DNA from: an uncultured Clostridium sp.
Lineage (GTDB): Bacteria; Bacillota; Clostridia; TANB77; CAG-508
NCBI GenBank assembly: GCA_946498265.1
Contig: CAMMNR010000009.1
Span: 1 to 20,840 of the forward strand
Direction of reading: 5' to 3'
Length of the DNA: 20,840 bases
Positions within the stretch are counted from its first letter, which is position 1. Each line of letters starts with the position of its first letter. Made by a program: the position numbers and the translations under genes. The notes under the pieces are model-generated. The model saw only the letters and a list, made by a program, of their open reading frames with translations, did no database searches and was not told the DNA's origin. Below, piece by piece: positions 1 through 8,428 of this stretch.

Positions 1-2721
1 CCCACTTCCACATGGGCATGGATCATTTCTGCCAATCTTAGGTTCTGTATTAACTATAGGTGTATGATTTTTCTCTCCTGCTGGTGCTTGACCTTTTAAA
101 GAAATATTTGTGTCTTCTAATCCTTCACCTGTTATTTTTACAGATTCTTGTCTAGTAGGTGCTCCTTCCCTCTTTCTTGCATTCATAAGAATTTTAACAA
201 CATTTAATTGAATGTCAGCAACCATTTGATCAAACATATCAAATCCTTCAATTCTGTATTGAACAACTGGGTCTTTTTGACCATATGCACGAAGTCCTAT
301 ACCATCTTTTAATTCATCCATGGCATCTATATGGTCCATCCATCTTTCATCAACTATTTTTAGCATTACAACTCTTTCAAGTTCTCTTAAAGTCTTTTCT
401 CCAAAGTCTTTTTCTTTTTCTTCATATTTGCTATGAGCTTTTTCTTCTAATTCTGCAATAATCTTGCTATTGTCTAATTTATCTTCTTTTAAAGCATCAA
501 TCTCAGTAATACCAAATGTTGTAGATATATCTTGCATTAATGCATCTTTATTTGCTCCATCTTCTGTAATATATGCATTTACAGTTTCTGTTGCAACATT
601 ATCAATTATTTTAGAGATACTATCTTTTAAGTTTTCGCCATCTAAAACTTGTCTTCTTTGTTTGTAGATAATCTCTCTTTGAAGATTCATAACATCATCA
701 TATTTTAATACATTCTTTCTAATTGTAAAGTTACGTCCTTCAACTTTCTTTTGAGCATTTTCAACTGCTTTAGATAACATCTTTGCTTGAATTGGCATAT
801 TTTCATCTGCGCCTAAAGTGTTGTATACTCTAGTAATCATGTCTCCGCCGAAGATTTTCATTAAGTCATCATCTAGGCCAATGTAAAATCTTGATTCTCC
901 TCGATCACCTTGACGTCCACTACGTCCTCTTAACTGGTTATCAATTCTTCTTGATTCATGTCTTTCTGTACCAATTATTTTTAATCCACCAGCTTGAATT
1001 ACTTTTTCTTTTTCTTCTTTTATTTTTTCGTCGAATTTATCAACCAAATTTTTAAATTGTTCTCTTGCTTTTAGTATATCTTGATCATCAGTTTCATAAT
1101 ATGTGTCTGCTTCTTCAATTAAATTAGCTGGAACTTTACTTCTTCTCATTTCTTCTTTTGCTAAATATTCACTATTTCCTCCAAGCATAATGTCTGTACC
1201 ACGTCCAGCCATGTTTGTTGCTATTGTTACTGCACCATATTTACCAGCTTGTGCAACAATTTCAGCTTCTTTTTCATGATATTTAGCATTTAATACTTCA
1301 TGTTTAATACCTTCTTGTTTTAAAAGCTTACTTAATTTTTCAGATTTTTCAATAGATACTGTACCTACTAAAACTGGTTGACCTTTTTCATGACTTTCTT
1401 TTATACTTTTTACAATTGCTCTATATTTTGCATTTTCATTTTTATAAATAACATCATTTTCATCTTTACGAATCATAGGTTTATTTGTTGGTATTGCTAC
1501 AACGTCTAAATTATATATTTCTTCAAATTCCGCTTCTTCTGTCATCGCAGTACCTGTCATACCAGATAATTTATCATACATTCTAAAATAGTTTTGGAAT
1601 GTTATTGTTGCCAAAGTTTTAGATTCATCGGCTATTTTAACATGTTCTTTTGCTTCTATAGCTTGATGTAGACCATTATTATATCTTCTACCATACATAA
1701 TACGTCCTGTAAATTCATCAACAATTAAAACTTCTCCATCTTTTACAATGTAATCAATATCTCTTTTCATTACACCATGTGCACGTAATGCTTGGTTTAC
1801 ATGATGAACTAATGTTGAGTTTTCCAAATCATTAAAGTTCTCTAATCCAAATGTTTCTTCTGCTTTTTTTATACCTTTTTGAGTTAATGTTGCAGATTTT
1901 GCTTTTAAGTCAACTATATAGTCATATTTTTCATTATCTTCTGCTTGTTCAAAATCTTTTACATCTTCTTCAACTATTACTTTTGGTGTTAATCTTTTTA
2001 CAAAATTATCTGCTTTTTTATATAAATCTGATGATTCATTTGCACGTCCAGATATTATTAATGGTGTTCTTGCTTCATCTATTAAGATACTATCAATTTC
2101 GTCCACTATAGCATAATGTAATCCTCTTTGAACTAATTGATTTTTATATATAACCATATTATCTCTTAGATAATCAAATCCAAATTCATTATTTGTACCA
2201 TATGTTACATCTGCTGCATATGCTGCTTGTTTTTCTTTAGGTTCCATTCCAGCTATTACTAATCCAACTGTTAAACCTAAAAATTTATATAATTTTCCCA
2301 TCCATTCACTATCTCTTTTAGCTAGATAATCATTTACAGTAATTACATGGACTCCTTTTCCTTCCAAAGCATTTAAATACACTGGTAATGTTGCAACTAA
2401 TGTTTTTCCTTCACCAGTTTTCATCTCTGCTATTCTTCCTTGATGTAAGATAATACCACCTATTAATTGTACATCAAAATGTCTCATTCCTAATACCCTT
2501 TTAGATGCTTCTCTTACAACTGCAAATGCTTCTGGTAATATATCATCTAATGTTTTTCCTTCTGCTAATTGTTTCTTGAAATAATTTGTTTTTTCTCTTA
2601 ATTCATTGTCACTTAACTTCGATATTTCTTCCTCTAATTCATTTATTTTTGCTACTATTGGCATTACTCTTTTTACTTCTTTTTCACTATATGACTTGAA
2701 TATTTTCTTTAATATACTCAT
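1..2721 (-). CDS. secA: SecA preprotein translocase ATPase (3' end cut by window edge)
   Basis: Motor ATPase that pushes unfolded secretory proteins through the SecYEG channel at the inner face of the membrane. The 907 codons visible read without a break. The Walker A motif MKTGEGKT is at about residues 100-107 and the DEAD-type motif DEIDSILIDEARTP at about 207-220. The second nucleotide-binding fold carries MAGRGTDIMLGG and LRGRSGRQGDRG. The last visible residues, DPCPCGSG, are the start of the zinc-binding SEC-C tail (usually CPCGSGKKYKxCC/H), so only about 7-10 residues are missing beyond base 1. The full protein is then about 915 aa, within the clostridial SecA range. The start ATG (2719-2721) follows AAGGAAGGA at good spacing. 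The gene is monocistronic on its 5' side, with its own promoter. The ORFs read on the other strand here are shadows. Confidence 0.98.
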   Translation of the reverse strand, partial: MSILKKIFKSYSEKEVKRVMPIVAKINELEEEISKLSDNELREKTNYFKKQLAEGKTLDDILPEAFAVVREASKRVLGMRHFDVQLIGGIILHQGRIAEMKTGEGKTLVATLPVYLNALEGKGVHVITVNDYLAKRDSEWMGKLYKFLGLTVGLVIAGMEPKEKQAAYAADVTYGTNNEFGFDYLRDNMVIYKNQLVQRGLHYAIVDEIDSILIDEARTPLIISGRANESSDLYKKADNFVKRLTPKVIVEEDVKDFEQAEDNEKYDYIVDLKAKSATLTQKGIKKAEETFGLENFNDLENSTLVHHVNQALRAHGVMKRDIDYIVKDGEVLIVDEFTGRIMYGRRYNNGLHQAIEAKEHVKIADESKTLATITFQNYFRMYDKLSGMTGTAMTEEAEFEEIYNLDVVAIPTNKPMIRKDENDVIYKNENAKYRAIVKSIKESHEKGQPVLVGTVSIEKSEKLSKLLKQEGIKHEVLNAKYHEKEAEIVAQAGKYGAVTIATNMAGRGTDIMLGGNSEYLAKEEMRRSKVPANLIEEADTYYETDDQDILKAREQFKNLVDKFDEKIKEEKEKVIQAGGLKIIGTERHESRRIDNQLRGRSGRQGDRGESRFYIGLDDDLMKIFGGDMITRVYNTLGADENMPIQAKMLSKAVENAQKKVEGRNFTIRKNVLKYDDVMNLQREIIYKQRRQVLDGENLKDSISKIIDNVATETVNAYITEDGANKDALMQDISTTFGITEIDALKEDKLDNSKIIAELEEKAHSKYEEKEKDFGEKTLRELERVVMLKIVDERWMDHIDAMDELKDGIGLRAYGQKDPVVQYRIEGFDMFDQMVADIQLNVVKILMNARKREGAPTRQESVKITGEGLEDTNISLKGQAPAGEKNHTPIVNTEPKIGRNDPCPCGSG

Positions 2722-2762
2722 TTTGAATTCAATCCTTCCTTAGTTTGTATTTTTACTATGTT

Positions 2763-2791
2763 ACTATATCACTAAAACTTATTTTTATCAA
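2763..2791 (-). promoter_or_regulatory. Predicted sigma-A promoter of secA
   Basis: Reading the minus strand, TTGATA (2786-2791) is separated by 17 bases from TATAGT (2763-2768). The secA start codon lies about 40 bases further on. Spacing and hexamers fit a housekeeping promoter; this is a pattern match only. Confidence 0.6.
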
Positions 2792-2812
2792 GTATTTTAT
2801 TATAATTTCTTT

Positions 2813-2851
2813 AATATGTCTCAAAAAGAAACGTCCCCAATGAGACATATT
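2813..2851. repeat. REP-like hairpin with GGGGACG loop
   Basis: An 11-bp perfect inverted repeat (2813-2823 and 2841-2851, AATATGTCTCA / TGAGACATATT) encloses a 17-base loop. On the minus strand the loop contains GGGGACG. A T run follows on the plus strand, so it resembles a terminator, but no plus-strand gene lies upstream and it sits between two divergent genes. The GGGGACG core links it to the repeats at 13368, 16250 and 20786. I read it as a solitary REP-type unit. Confidence 0.7.
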
Positions 2852-2906
2852 TTTTATATTATTACATAAATTTAATTATCAGAATAATTTAGAAAAGAGG
2901 AATATT

Positions 2907-3452
2907 ATGTTTGTGTATAATTTTAAAATTAATGGAAGTAAGGTATTTAAGATATTTTTTATTTGCGTAGTTATAATCATAGTTATTATTGTAGGTATTG
3001 TTTCTTTTAGAATTTTTAATGGTGCTGAGCAATCCAAAAATTCTCCTTGTTCTCCTAAAAATGGTGTGTCTGTCATATCTGCGAAAAATTATACTAATAT
3101 TTTAAAAGCTGTACATGAAAATATTGATAGTTACGTTGGATTAAAAATTCAATTTACAGGATACGTTTATAGAGTTGCTGATTTGAAAGAAAACCAATTT
3201 ATACTATCTAGAGATATGATTGTTTCTTCTGATTTTAAATATGTGATTGTTGGCTTTTTGTCTGAATATGATAATGCAAAAGATTTTGAGAATGATACAT
3301 GGGTTGAAGTTACAGGGGAAATTTTTAAAGGTGATTATCATGGTGATATGCCGATTTTAAAAGTAACTGAAATGAAAAAAGTTGATGCTCCTAGTGAAGA
3401 ATATGTTTATCCTCCTGATGAGAGCTATATTCCAACTGATGGGATATTGTAA
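2907..3452 (+). CDS. Membrane-anchored DUF1980-like (YcgQ C-terminal domain) protein
   Basis: A 181-aa protein. Residues about 12-36 form one strongly hydrophobic segment preceded by Lys residues, so it is probably anchored with the rest outside the cell; lipoprotein processing is not suggested. The soluble part (about 60-165) contains VGLKIQFTGYVYR, IVGFLSEYDN, DTWVEVTGEI and PILKVTEMKKVDAP..YVYP. This resembles the C-terminal OB-fold-like half of DUF1980/YcgQ proteins (TIGR03943). Those normally pair with the permease YcgR, but neither a YcgR gene nor the N-terminal membrane half of YcgQ is present here, so this is a stand-alone domain. The start ATG follows AGAGGA at 5 bases. Family assignment is by recognition of these strings and the biochemical role is unknown. 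It converges on the DUF84 gene, with a shared hairpin between them. Confidence 0.75.
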   Translation: MFVYNFKINGSKVFKIFFICVVIIIVIIVGIVSFRIFNGAEQSKNSPCSPKNGVSVISAKNYTNILKAVHENIDSYVGLKIQFTGYVYRVADLKENQFILSRDMIVSSDFKYVIVGFLSEYDNAKDFENDTWVEVTGEIFKGDYHGDMPILKVTEMKKVDAPSEEYVYPPDESYIPTDGIL

Positions 3453-3489
3453 ATTAGGAAAGAATGACTTTTCTATTGTAAGTTAAAAG

Positions 3490-3523
3490 GGAACAGTTGA
3501 GATATAAACACCTCAACTGTTCC
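3490..3523. terminator. Bidirectional terminator hairpin between convergent genes
   Basis: A 12-bp perfect stem GGAACAGTTGAG (3490-3501) / CTCAACTGTTCC (3512-3523) with a 10-base loop lies between two converging genes. It is followed by TTAATTTT on the plus strand and CCTTTTAAC on the minus strand, so both U tracts are moderate. The stem contains the TGA stop and final codons of the minus-strand gene ending at 3513. Confidence 0.75.
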
Positions 3524-4019
3524 TTAATTTTCCAGAAGCTAATGCCAGCTCTGTAGCTTGTGCTACTGCTGAACTTCTGGAGTTTGATGTTCCAAGTAGC
3601 TCTTCGATGCAAGTGATACCTTTTCCTCTGAGATATGTATCAAGAGTATTTCTCTTTATTATTTCAATATCTTCAGATGGAATTGACCAGCCTGCACTTT
3701 TTCCCCAGAAAAATTTTTTAGATTTATTCTCATATATGCAAACAATTTGCACATTAAAATATTGTCCAAATGAACTTTCTATTCCGGCCTCACAGCTAAC
3801 ATAAAAATCCATTTCTGAGAATTTTTTTCTTATATTGTTTAGTCTGTTCAAAGCACCTTGATAGGTTTCATCTTCGAATGGTTGACTTGGAACACCTGAT
3901 GAAATTGACATTGAATAAAATTCAATTTCAGATTCTTTTAAATTAAAGAACCGTGAAAATGCTTTTTTTATTCCGTCAATTTTTTCTAAAGATGTTGTTG
4001 CAATTGCAACTTTTAACAT
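3513..4019 (-). CDS. yjjX: Inosine/xanthosine triphosphatase, YjjX/DUF84 family
   Basis: A 168-aa cytoplasmic enzyme expected to hydrolyse non-canonical purine nucleotides (ITP, XTP) so that they are not incorporated into nucleic acids. Family landmarks run in order: N-terminal VAIATTSLEKIDGI (nucleotide-binding start of the Maf/Ham1-like fold), SGVPSQPFEDETYQGALNR (about 41-59), DFYVSCEAGIE with the acidic Glu expected near the metal, GWSIPSEDIEII, and a C-terminal SRSSAVAQATELALAS helix. Length is close to E. coli YjjX. The loop after IEELLGTSNS is shorter than usual, with the family's G(A/V)(I/F)G-T-G-R region replaced by GTSNSRSS, so substrate preference may differ. The start ATG follows AGGAGG and it has its own promoter, separate from the upstream cluster. 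The family call is firm; orthology to YjjX itself is less so. Confidence 0.82.
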   Translation of the reverse strand: MLKVAIATTSLEKIDGIKKAFSRFFNLKESEIEFYSMSISSGVPSQPFEDETYQGALNRLNNIRKKFSEMDFYVSCEAGIESSFGQYFNVQIVCIYENKSKKFFWGKSAGWSIPSEDIEIIKRNTLDTYLRGKGITCIEELLGTSNSRSSAVAQATELALASGKLRNS

Positions 4020-4067
4020 GGTTGTCGTCCTCCTTCTTTTAAAAAAACAAACTTTTGCTACACTTTT

Positions 4068-4096
4068 ATTATATCACTTTTTTGTTGATTTTTCAA
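4068..4096 (-). promoter_or_regulatory. Predicted sigma-A promoter of the DUF84 gene
   Basis: On the minus strand TTGAAA (4091-4096), a 17-base spacer and TATAAT (4068-4073) form a near-consensus promoter. It lies about 50 bases upstream of the start codon and within 15 bases of the stop of the preceding gene, indicating that the DUF84 gene is transcribed independently. Confidence 0.72.
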
Positions 4097-4106
4097 TGTT
4101 TTACTA

Positions 4107-5210
4107 CTATGTTCCATCATATGGTTCATCACCATCTCGTGAAAGATCTTTGTATGGTATAAAAACTGGTTCTTCATTTTTAAATTCTTCTTCATCAAAT
4201 GTACGCAATATGCTTTCATCAACATCAATTATATATTTTTGATCATCTATATCTAAAACTAAGCATCTTATATATCTTGTTGCTTTACCATCATTTCCTT
4301 CTATTTTTTTCCATACTTTTTTTCGTTTTTCTGGTCCTAATTTAATATCTACTATTTCTTTCATGTATTCAAATAATCCTTGTGAATCAATGTTATATTT
4401 GTCTTTTAATATTTCTATTGCATTTCTAATAAAAGCTATATCATCACTCTCTTCTACTGAAATAAAACTTTGATTGTCTATGCTAATGTTCGAAGATGCA
4501 GTATTAGTAGCCATATCTTCTTCTATCTTTTTTATCGAATCTTGACTTCTATTTTTATTAAATTTATCAAGTGCATTTTTGAATTTTTCTTCTTTGTCAT
4601 CTAAAATAACTATACCTTGAGCAGTTAAACCTGTTTTTAATCTTGTAAGATCTTTTATATTATCAAAATCATCTGTATCTAGAGTAATACTATAATCATT
4701 ACAGGTTAATCCTACAAAATAATGAGTATGTCCTTTATCCCAAAGGATGCAAATATCAAAATCATCGTTATCTTTGAACAATTCCTTAAGACCTTCTGCA
4801 AGATATCTAGATACTTCATAACATACTCTTCTATTATGTTCCTCTCTGTTTTTTTCCCATTTTTCATCAATTTCTCTACCGTACCAATCTGGTAAATCAT
4901 ATGAATCATCGTCAACTTTCTGTATATATGATATTAAATTATCATCATATATATATCCTTTGCATATTTTTTCAAATATCATTAAAATTTTATCTTCATT
5001 GTTTAAATAACTACTTTCAGACAATTCATCAACCAAATGGCTAAGTTTGATAGGTATTTTCCATTCAGACTTATCATACGTTATATCTGCATTTGAATTG
5101 ACTTCGTTTTCTTGTTCATCTTTTGGATTTAATACAATTATATGTTTTCTACGAAAAAATAAACTAACTAATTCATTTAATTTGTTAAGTTTTTCTACAT
5201 TTATACTCAT
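4107..5210 (-). CDS. Unrecognised protein with predicted Cys-His-Asp site, paralogue A
   Basis: A 367-aa soluble protein without signal peptide or membrane segment; I do not recognise a named family. It is a paralogue of the next gene upstream, sharing WYGR.ID..W..NR..HNRR.CYE (about 109-132), HY.VGLT (163-169), LD.DDF.N.KDLTRLK.GLT..GI.IL (177-203) and YNIDSQG.FEYM (272-283). Cys130, His163 and Asp178 are conserved. An Arg-rich stretch leads into the Cys, a helix follows it, then a strand-like His region and a strand-like Asp region. This order is that of transglutaminase-like/papain-like cysteine enzymes, so a protease, transglutaminase or deamidase activity is an inference. Compared with its sister it has a polar, low-complexity insertion at about 222-257 (Asn/Ser/Asp-rich). 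The C-terminal third carries a second conserved block (RYIRCLVLDIDDQKYIIDV). RBS GGGAGG precedes the ATG. It is third in a three-gene cluster, 66 bases after its sister including the spacer. Confidence 0.6.
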   Translation of the reverse strand: MSINVEKLNKLNELVSLFFRRKHIIVLNPKDEQENEVNSNADITYDKSEWKIPIKLSHLVDELSESSYLNNEDKILMIFEKICKGYIYDDNLISYIQKVDDDSYDLPDWYGREIDEKWEKNREEHNRRVCYEVSRYLAEGLKELFKDNDDFDICILWDKGHTHYFVGLTCNDYSITLDTDDFDNIKDLTRLKTGLTAQGIVILDDKEEKFKNALDKFNKNRSQDSIKKIEEDMATNTASSNISIDNQSFISVEESDDIAFIRNAIEILKDKYNIDSQGLFEYMKEIVDIKLGPEKRKKVWKKIEGNDGKATRYIRCLVLDIDDQKYIIDVDESILRTFDEEEFKNEEPVFIPYKDLSRDGDEPYDGT

Positions 5211-5264
5211 ACTAATTTTTTCCTCCCATTTTTAATAATTATATTCTATATATTATAAATTAAA

Positions 5265-6278
5265 TTATCCTCCATAATAAGAATATTCATTTTCTTCTGG
5301 ATTAAAAATAAAAACTTTTTTATCGATTTTTTCTCTTTCAATTTCCTTTAATTCTTTATCAATACTATCAAGTAGATAAGTCTTATTATTAAAATTAAAA
5401 ATCAAACATCTTTCATATCTTCTTTCAGGAGCACCTATATCTTCTTTCCATAGCTTTTCTATTTCAAATCCTTCCTGCTCAATTATTGATCTCATATATT
5501 CAAAAAATCCTTGTGAATCAATATTATATCTTTTCAATATCTCTATAACACTATTAAAATACCTAATAGTGTCTTTTCCTTTCAATCTTTTTTTTACTTC
5601 TTCAACTTCAGTTAATTCACTTAATTTATCTTTATTAAATTTATCAAGAACTTTTTGAAACCTTCCATGCTTATCTCTTAAAATTTTTATTCCCTTAATT
5701 GTTAATCCTAATTTTAATCTTGTAAGATCCTTTAAATTGTTGAAGTCATCTAAATCTAAAATAACACTATACTCATTACCTGTTAATCCAACAACATAGT
5801 GTAAATTATCTGTATCTCCAACCATAAATGCTTCAACATTATCATCTTTTCCACGTAATTCATTTATTGCTCTAGCATAAAATCTGGCAAATTCATAACA
5901 TATTCTTCTATTATGTTTTTTTCTATTCTCTTTCCATGTATCATCAATTATTCTTCCATACCAATCAACAGCGATGTATTTTATATTATTTATGTCTGTT
6001 GTATCTTTTTTAAAAAAGTATAGTACATTTGCATCATATATATAATTTAGACATATATAGCTATAAATTTTTAAAATTTTTTCTTCGAAACTTAACGTAT
6101 TTTCTTTTGATAGTACCTTTACTAAATCTTGTATCTGTTCTTCTAATTCCCATTTTACTTGATCATATTCAATCCAATCTTCTTTCAAGTCTCTGTTAGG
6201 TTCTAAAATTATTTTATAATCTCCATCTAATGATTGATTTAATTCATTATAAAATTGTATTATATATTTATCATCCAT
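5265..6278 (-). CDS. Unrecognised protein with predicted Cys-His-Asp site, paralogue B
   Basis: A 337-aa soluble protein and sister of the downstream gene. Cys127, His160 and Asp175 align with Cys130, His163 and Asp178 there, with exactly the same spacings (33 and 15 residues). Surrounding strings are NRKKHNRRICYEFARFYA, LHYVVGLTGNEYSVILDLDD and DLTRLKLGLTIKGIKIL, and the C-terminal block is ERRYERCLIFNFNNKTYLLD. It lacks the polar insertion of paralogue A. The N-terminal region (IYSYICLNYIYD) is also shared and resembles the helix before the catalytic Cys in transglutaminase-like folds; that comparison is inference. An ATG five codons upstream overlaps the ribosome binding site GGAGG, so I place the start at 6276-6278, 8 bases after it. 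It lies 41 bases after the small protein gene, so co-transcription is likely. No secretion signal is seen. Confidence 0.6.
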   Translation of the reverse strand: MDDKYIIQFYNELNQSLDGDYKIILEPNRDLKEDWIEYDQVKWELEEQIQDLVKVLSKENTLSFEEKILKIYSYICLNYIYDANVLYFFKKDTTDINNIKYIAVDWYGRIIDDTWKENRKKHNRRICYEFARFYARAINELRGKDDNVEAFMVGDTDNLHYVVGLTGNEYSVILDLDDFNNLKDLTRLKLGLTIKGIKILRDKHGRFQKVLDKFNKDKLSELTEVEEVKKRLKGKDTIRYFNSVIEILKRYNIDSQGFFEYMRSIIEQEGFEIEKLWKEDIGAPERRYERCLIFNFNNKTYLLDSIDKELKEIEREKIDKKVFIFNPEENEYSYYGG

Positions 6279-6319
6279 TTTAAATTCCTCCATGAATAAT
6301 ATTTTTTCATAAAATATTA

Positions 6320-6652
6320 TTATTTATTTCTCTTTTTAAATAAATCGTCTGAACTATATAAATCGTATTTAATAATTATATTATCATCATTTGCTTTTAT
6401 TTTACCTCTATTTAATAAATCATAAAATGTATTTGGCGAAGTTAACTTCTTATAGACATTTTCTAAGCTTTCTTTTTTTACTCCTACCTTTTCTAAAATT
6501 TTATAAGCATCCAGTTTGTTAATTTTGAAAAAAATAGTTTCATCCTCTAAATATTTCCTTATTTTTAAGTTCTCATCATAATTGGCATTTTTGTCTTTTA
6601 ATAATTTTAACATCGATTCATTCATAACATCAATAACTTTAAATTCATCCAC
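6320..6652 (-). CDS. Small helical protein of unknown function, first gene of the cluster
   Basis: A 110-aa protein (117 aa if read from the ATG at 6673), unrecognised. It is charged and mainly helical by eye, with ILEKVGVKKESLENVYKKL in the middle followed by TFYDLLNRGKIKANDDNIIIKYDLY and a Lys/Arg tail. There is no signal peptide, membrane segment or cysteine cluster. I prefer the GTG at 6650-6652 because AAAGGGAG lies 10 bases before it, whereas the upstream ATG has no convincing binding site and encodes that site within its first codons. Its position as first gene before two paralogous predicted enzymes suggests a partner such as a regulator, chaperone or inhibitor; this is context only. 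The promoter lies about 95 bases upstream. Confidence 0.6.
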   Translation of the reverse strand: MDEFKVIDVMNESMLKLLKDKNANYDENLKIRKYLEDETIFFKINKLDAYKILEKVGVKKESLENVYKKLTSPNTFYDLLNRGKIKANDDNIIIKYDLYSSDDLFKKRNK

Positions 6653-6744
6653 TACACAATTTCTCCCTTTCATATAAAATTTTTCTTATATTTCTTTATA
6701 AAAAGCACAACAACTATTATGTAAAACATTTATTAATATTTTAC

Positions 6745-6773
6745 AGTATATCATAAAATGTCACAATTGACAA
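6745..6773 (-). promoter_or_regulatory. Predicted promoter of the 4107-6652 cluster
   Basis: On the minus strand TTGTCA (6768-6773), 17 bases and TATACT (6745-6750). The -35 hexamer physically overlaps the -35 hexamer of the divergent guaA promoter, so the two polymerases could not both bind. Pattern match only. Confidence 0.5.
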
Positions 6774-6796
6774 TATTGTTTAAATTACTGTATAAT
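6767..6796 (+). promoter_or_regulatory. Predicted sigma-A promoter of guaA
   Basis: TTGACA (6767-6772), 18-base spacer, TATAAT (6791-6796): both hexamers match consensus exactly. The leader from a start near 6803 to the ATG is only about 50 bases. It holds a weak ACTAAA/TTTAGT hairpin and the RBS AAAGGAAAG, with no room for a purine riboswitch aptamer. Confidence 0.78.
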
Positions 6797-6854
6797 AAAA
6801 ACATACATCAGACGATTATACTAAATATTATTTTAGTGAAAGGAAAGTGTAAAA

Positions 6855-8390
6855 ATGAAAAATGAATTAATTCTAATTTTAGATTTTGGTGGTCAATACA
6901 ATCAACTAATAGCAAGACGTGTAAGAGAATGTAATGTATACTCAGAAGTTGTACCATTTGACATATCAATTGACAAAATAAAAGAAAAAAATCCTAAAGG
7001 AATAATATTTACAGGAGGACCAGCAAGTGTATATGGAGAAGATTCTCCAAAATGTGATTCTGAAATATTTAATTTAGGTATACCTGTATTAGGTATTTGT
7101 TATGGAATGCAATTAATGACACATACTCTAAATGGAAAAGTCGCAAAAGCTGACAAAAGAGAATATGGAACAATAGATGTTAGTATTGATAATACATCTT
7201 TATTATTTAAAAACTTTAACCCAAATAACGTATTTTTAATGAGCCATACAGATTATGTTGAAGTTTTACCAGATGGATTTAAAAATATAGGTTCTACCCC
7301 ATCTTGCCCAAATGCTGCTATTGAAAATGTAGAAAGAAATTTATATGGTATACAATTTCATCCAGAAGTTAATAATTCTGTTAATGGAACTCAAGTTATC
7401 AAAAACTTCTTATATGAAATTTGTAAATGTACTGGCGACTGGCAAATTTCATCATTTGTAGATGAAAGTATTAAAAATTTAAAAGAAAAAATTGGAGATA
7501 AAAAAGCTCTTTGTGCTTTATCTGGTGGTGTTGATTCATCAGTTGCAGCAGTTTTATTAAATAAAGCTATTGGAAAGAATTTAACTTGTATCTTTGTTGA
7601 CCATGGATTACTTCGTAAAAATGAGGGAGATGAAGTTGAGAATATTTTTAGAAATCAATTTGATATTAATCTAATTAGAGTTAATGCTAAAGATAGATTT
7701 TTAAATAAACTTGCAGGCGTTACTGATCCTGAAAAGAAGAGAAAAATAATTGGTGAAGAATTTATAAGAGTTTTTGAAGAAGAAGCTAAAAAAATTGGTA
7801 CTGTAGATTTTCTAGTTCAAGGAACTATTTATCCTGATGTAATAGAAAGTGGTTTAGGTAAAAGCTCTGTTATTAAAAGCCATCATAATGTTGGAGGGTT
7901 ACCTGACTACGTTGATTTTAAAGAAATTGTAGAACCTTTAAGAGATTTATTTAAAGATGAAGTTAGAAAAACAGGTTTAGAATTAGGTATTCCAGAAAAT
8001 TTAGTATTTAGACAACCTTTCCCTGGACCAGGTTTGGCAATTAGAATCATTGGTGATATTACAGATGATAAACTAAATATTTTAAAAGAAGCGGATAGTA
8101 TTTTTAGAGAAGAAATAGCAAATGCAGGATTGCATAAAAATATAAATCAATATTTTGCTGTTTTAACTACTTTAAGATCTGTAGGTGTTATGGGTGATGA
8201 AAGAACTTATGATTATACTGTAGCTCTTCGTGCTGTTGAAACTACTGATTTTATGACAGGCGTTTGGAGTAAAATTCCTTATGAGGTTTTAGAAAAGGTT
8301 TCTAGTCGTATTGTAAATGAAGTTTCTCATGTAAATAGGGTTGTTTATGATATTACTTCTAAACCTCCTGCAACTATTGAATGGGAATAA
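6855..8390 (+). CDS. guaA: GMP synthase (glutamine-hydrolysing)
   Basis: Cytoplasmic enzyme of purine synthesis that aminates XMP to GMP using glutamine and ATP. The 511-aa length is normal. The N-terminal class I glutamine amidotransferase domain (about 1-190) carries the nucleophile Cys82 in GICYG and the partners His169 and Glu171 in QFHPE. The ATP-pyrophosphatase domain begins near 200, with the P-loop SGGVDSS at 223-229 and [11 protein letters not shown] shortly after. The C-terminal dimerisation domain has [13 protein letters not shown], the family signature, and ends in the standard KPPATIEWE. The start ATG follows AAAGGAAAG. It is transcribed alone from a consensus promoter and closed by a strong terminator. 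No purine riboswitch is visible. Confidence 0.98.
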   Translation: MKNELILILDFGGQYNQLIARRVRECNVYSEVVPFDISIDKIKEKNPKGIIFTGGPASVYGEDSPKCDSEIFNLGIPVLGICYGMQLMTHTLNGKVAKADKREYGTIDVSIDNTSLLFKNFNPNNVFLMSHTDYVEVLPDGFKNIGSTPSCPNAAIENVERNLYGIQFHPEVNNSVNGTQVIKNFLYEICKCTGDWQISSFVDESIKNLKEKIGDKKALCALSGGVDSSVAAVLLNKAIGKNLTCIFVDHGLLRKNEGDEVENIFRNQFDINLIRVNAKDRFLNKLAGVTDPEKKRKIIGEEFIRVFEEEAKKIGTVDFLVQGTIYPDVIESGLGKSSVIKSHHNVGGLPDYVDFKEIVEPLRDLFKDEVRKTGLELGIPENLVFRQPFPGPGLAIRIIGDITDDKLNILKEADSIFREEIANAGLHKNINQYFAVLTTLRSVGVMGDERTYDYTVALRAVETTDFMTGVWSKIPYEVLEKVSSRIVNEVSHVNRVVYDITSKPPATIEWE

Positions 8391-8398
8391 AATATTTT

Positions 8399-8428
8399 TA
8401 GACGTGTGAAATTCACACGTCTATTTTT
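8399..8428. terminator. Rho-independent terminator of guaA (probably bidirectional)
   Basis: A 12-bp arm TAGACGTGTGAA (8399-8410) pairs with TTCACACGTCTA (8412-8423), so the apex bases must open to form the loop. TTTTT follows (8424-8428). It lies 9 bases after the guaA stop. On the minus strand it is followed by TAAAAATATTTT and overlaps the end of the converging gene at 8427, so it can serve both. Confidence 0.85.

Noticed and set aside
464..2111. Plus-strand ORFs of 67 and 86 aa within the secA region
   Set aside because: They lie antisense to an uninterrupted, motif-complete secA, have Leu/Phe-rich shadow composition, and lack ribosome binding sites.
2841..2906. Terminator for a plus-strand transcript upstream of 2907
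   Set aside because: The hairpin is followed by T residues, but no plus-strand gene precedes it; the GGGGACG loop fits the repeat family better.
4107..6652. Toxin-antitoxin or secreted effector module
   Set aside because: The predicted enzymes have no secretion signal, no delivery domain and no known toxin motif. The small gene has no DNA-binding motif I can see. Kept only as an unknown enzyme cluster.
6797..6854. Purine riboswitch in front of guaA
   Set aside because: The leader is only about 50 bases after a consensus promoter and has no three-way-junction aptamer pattern.
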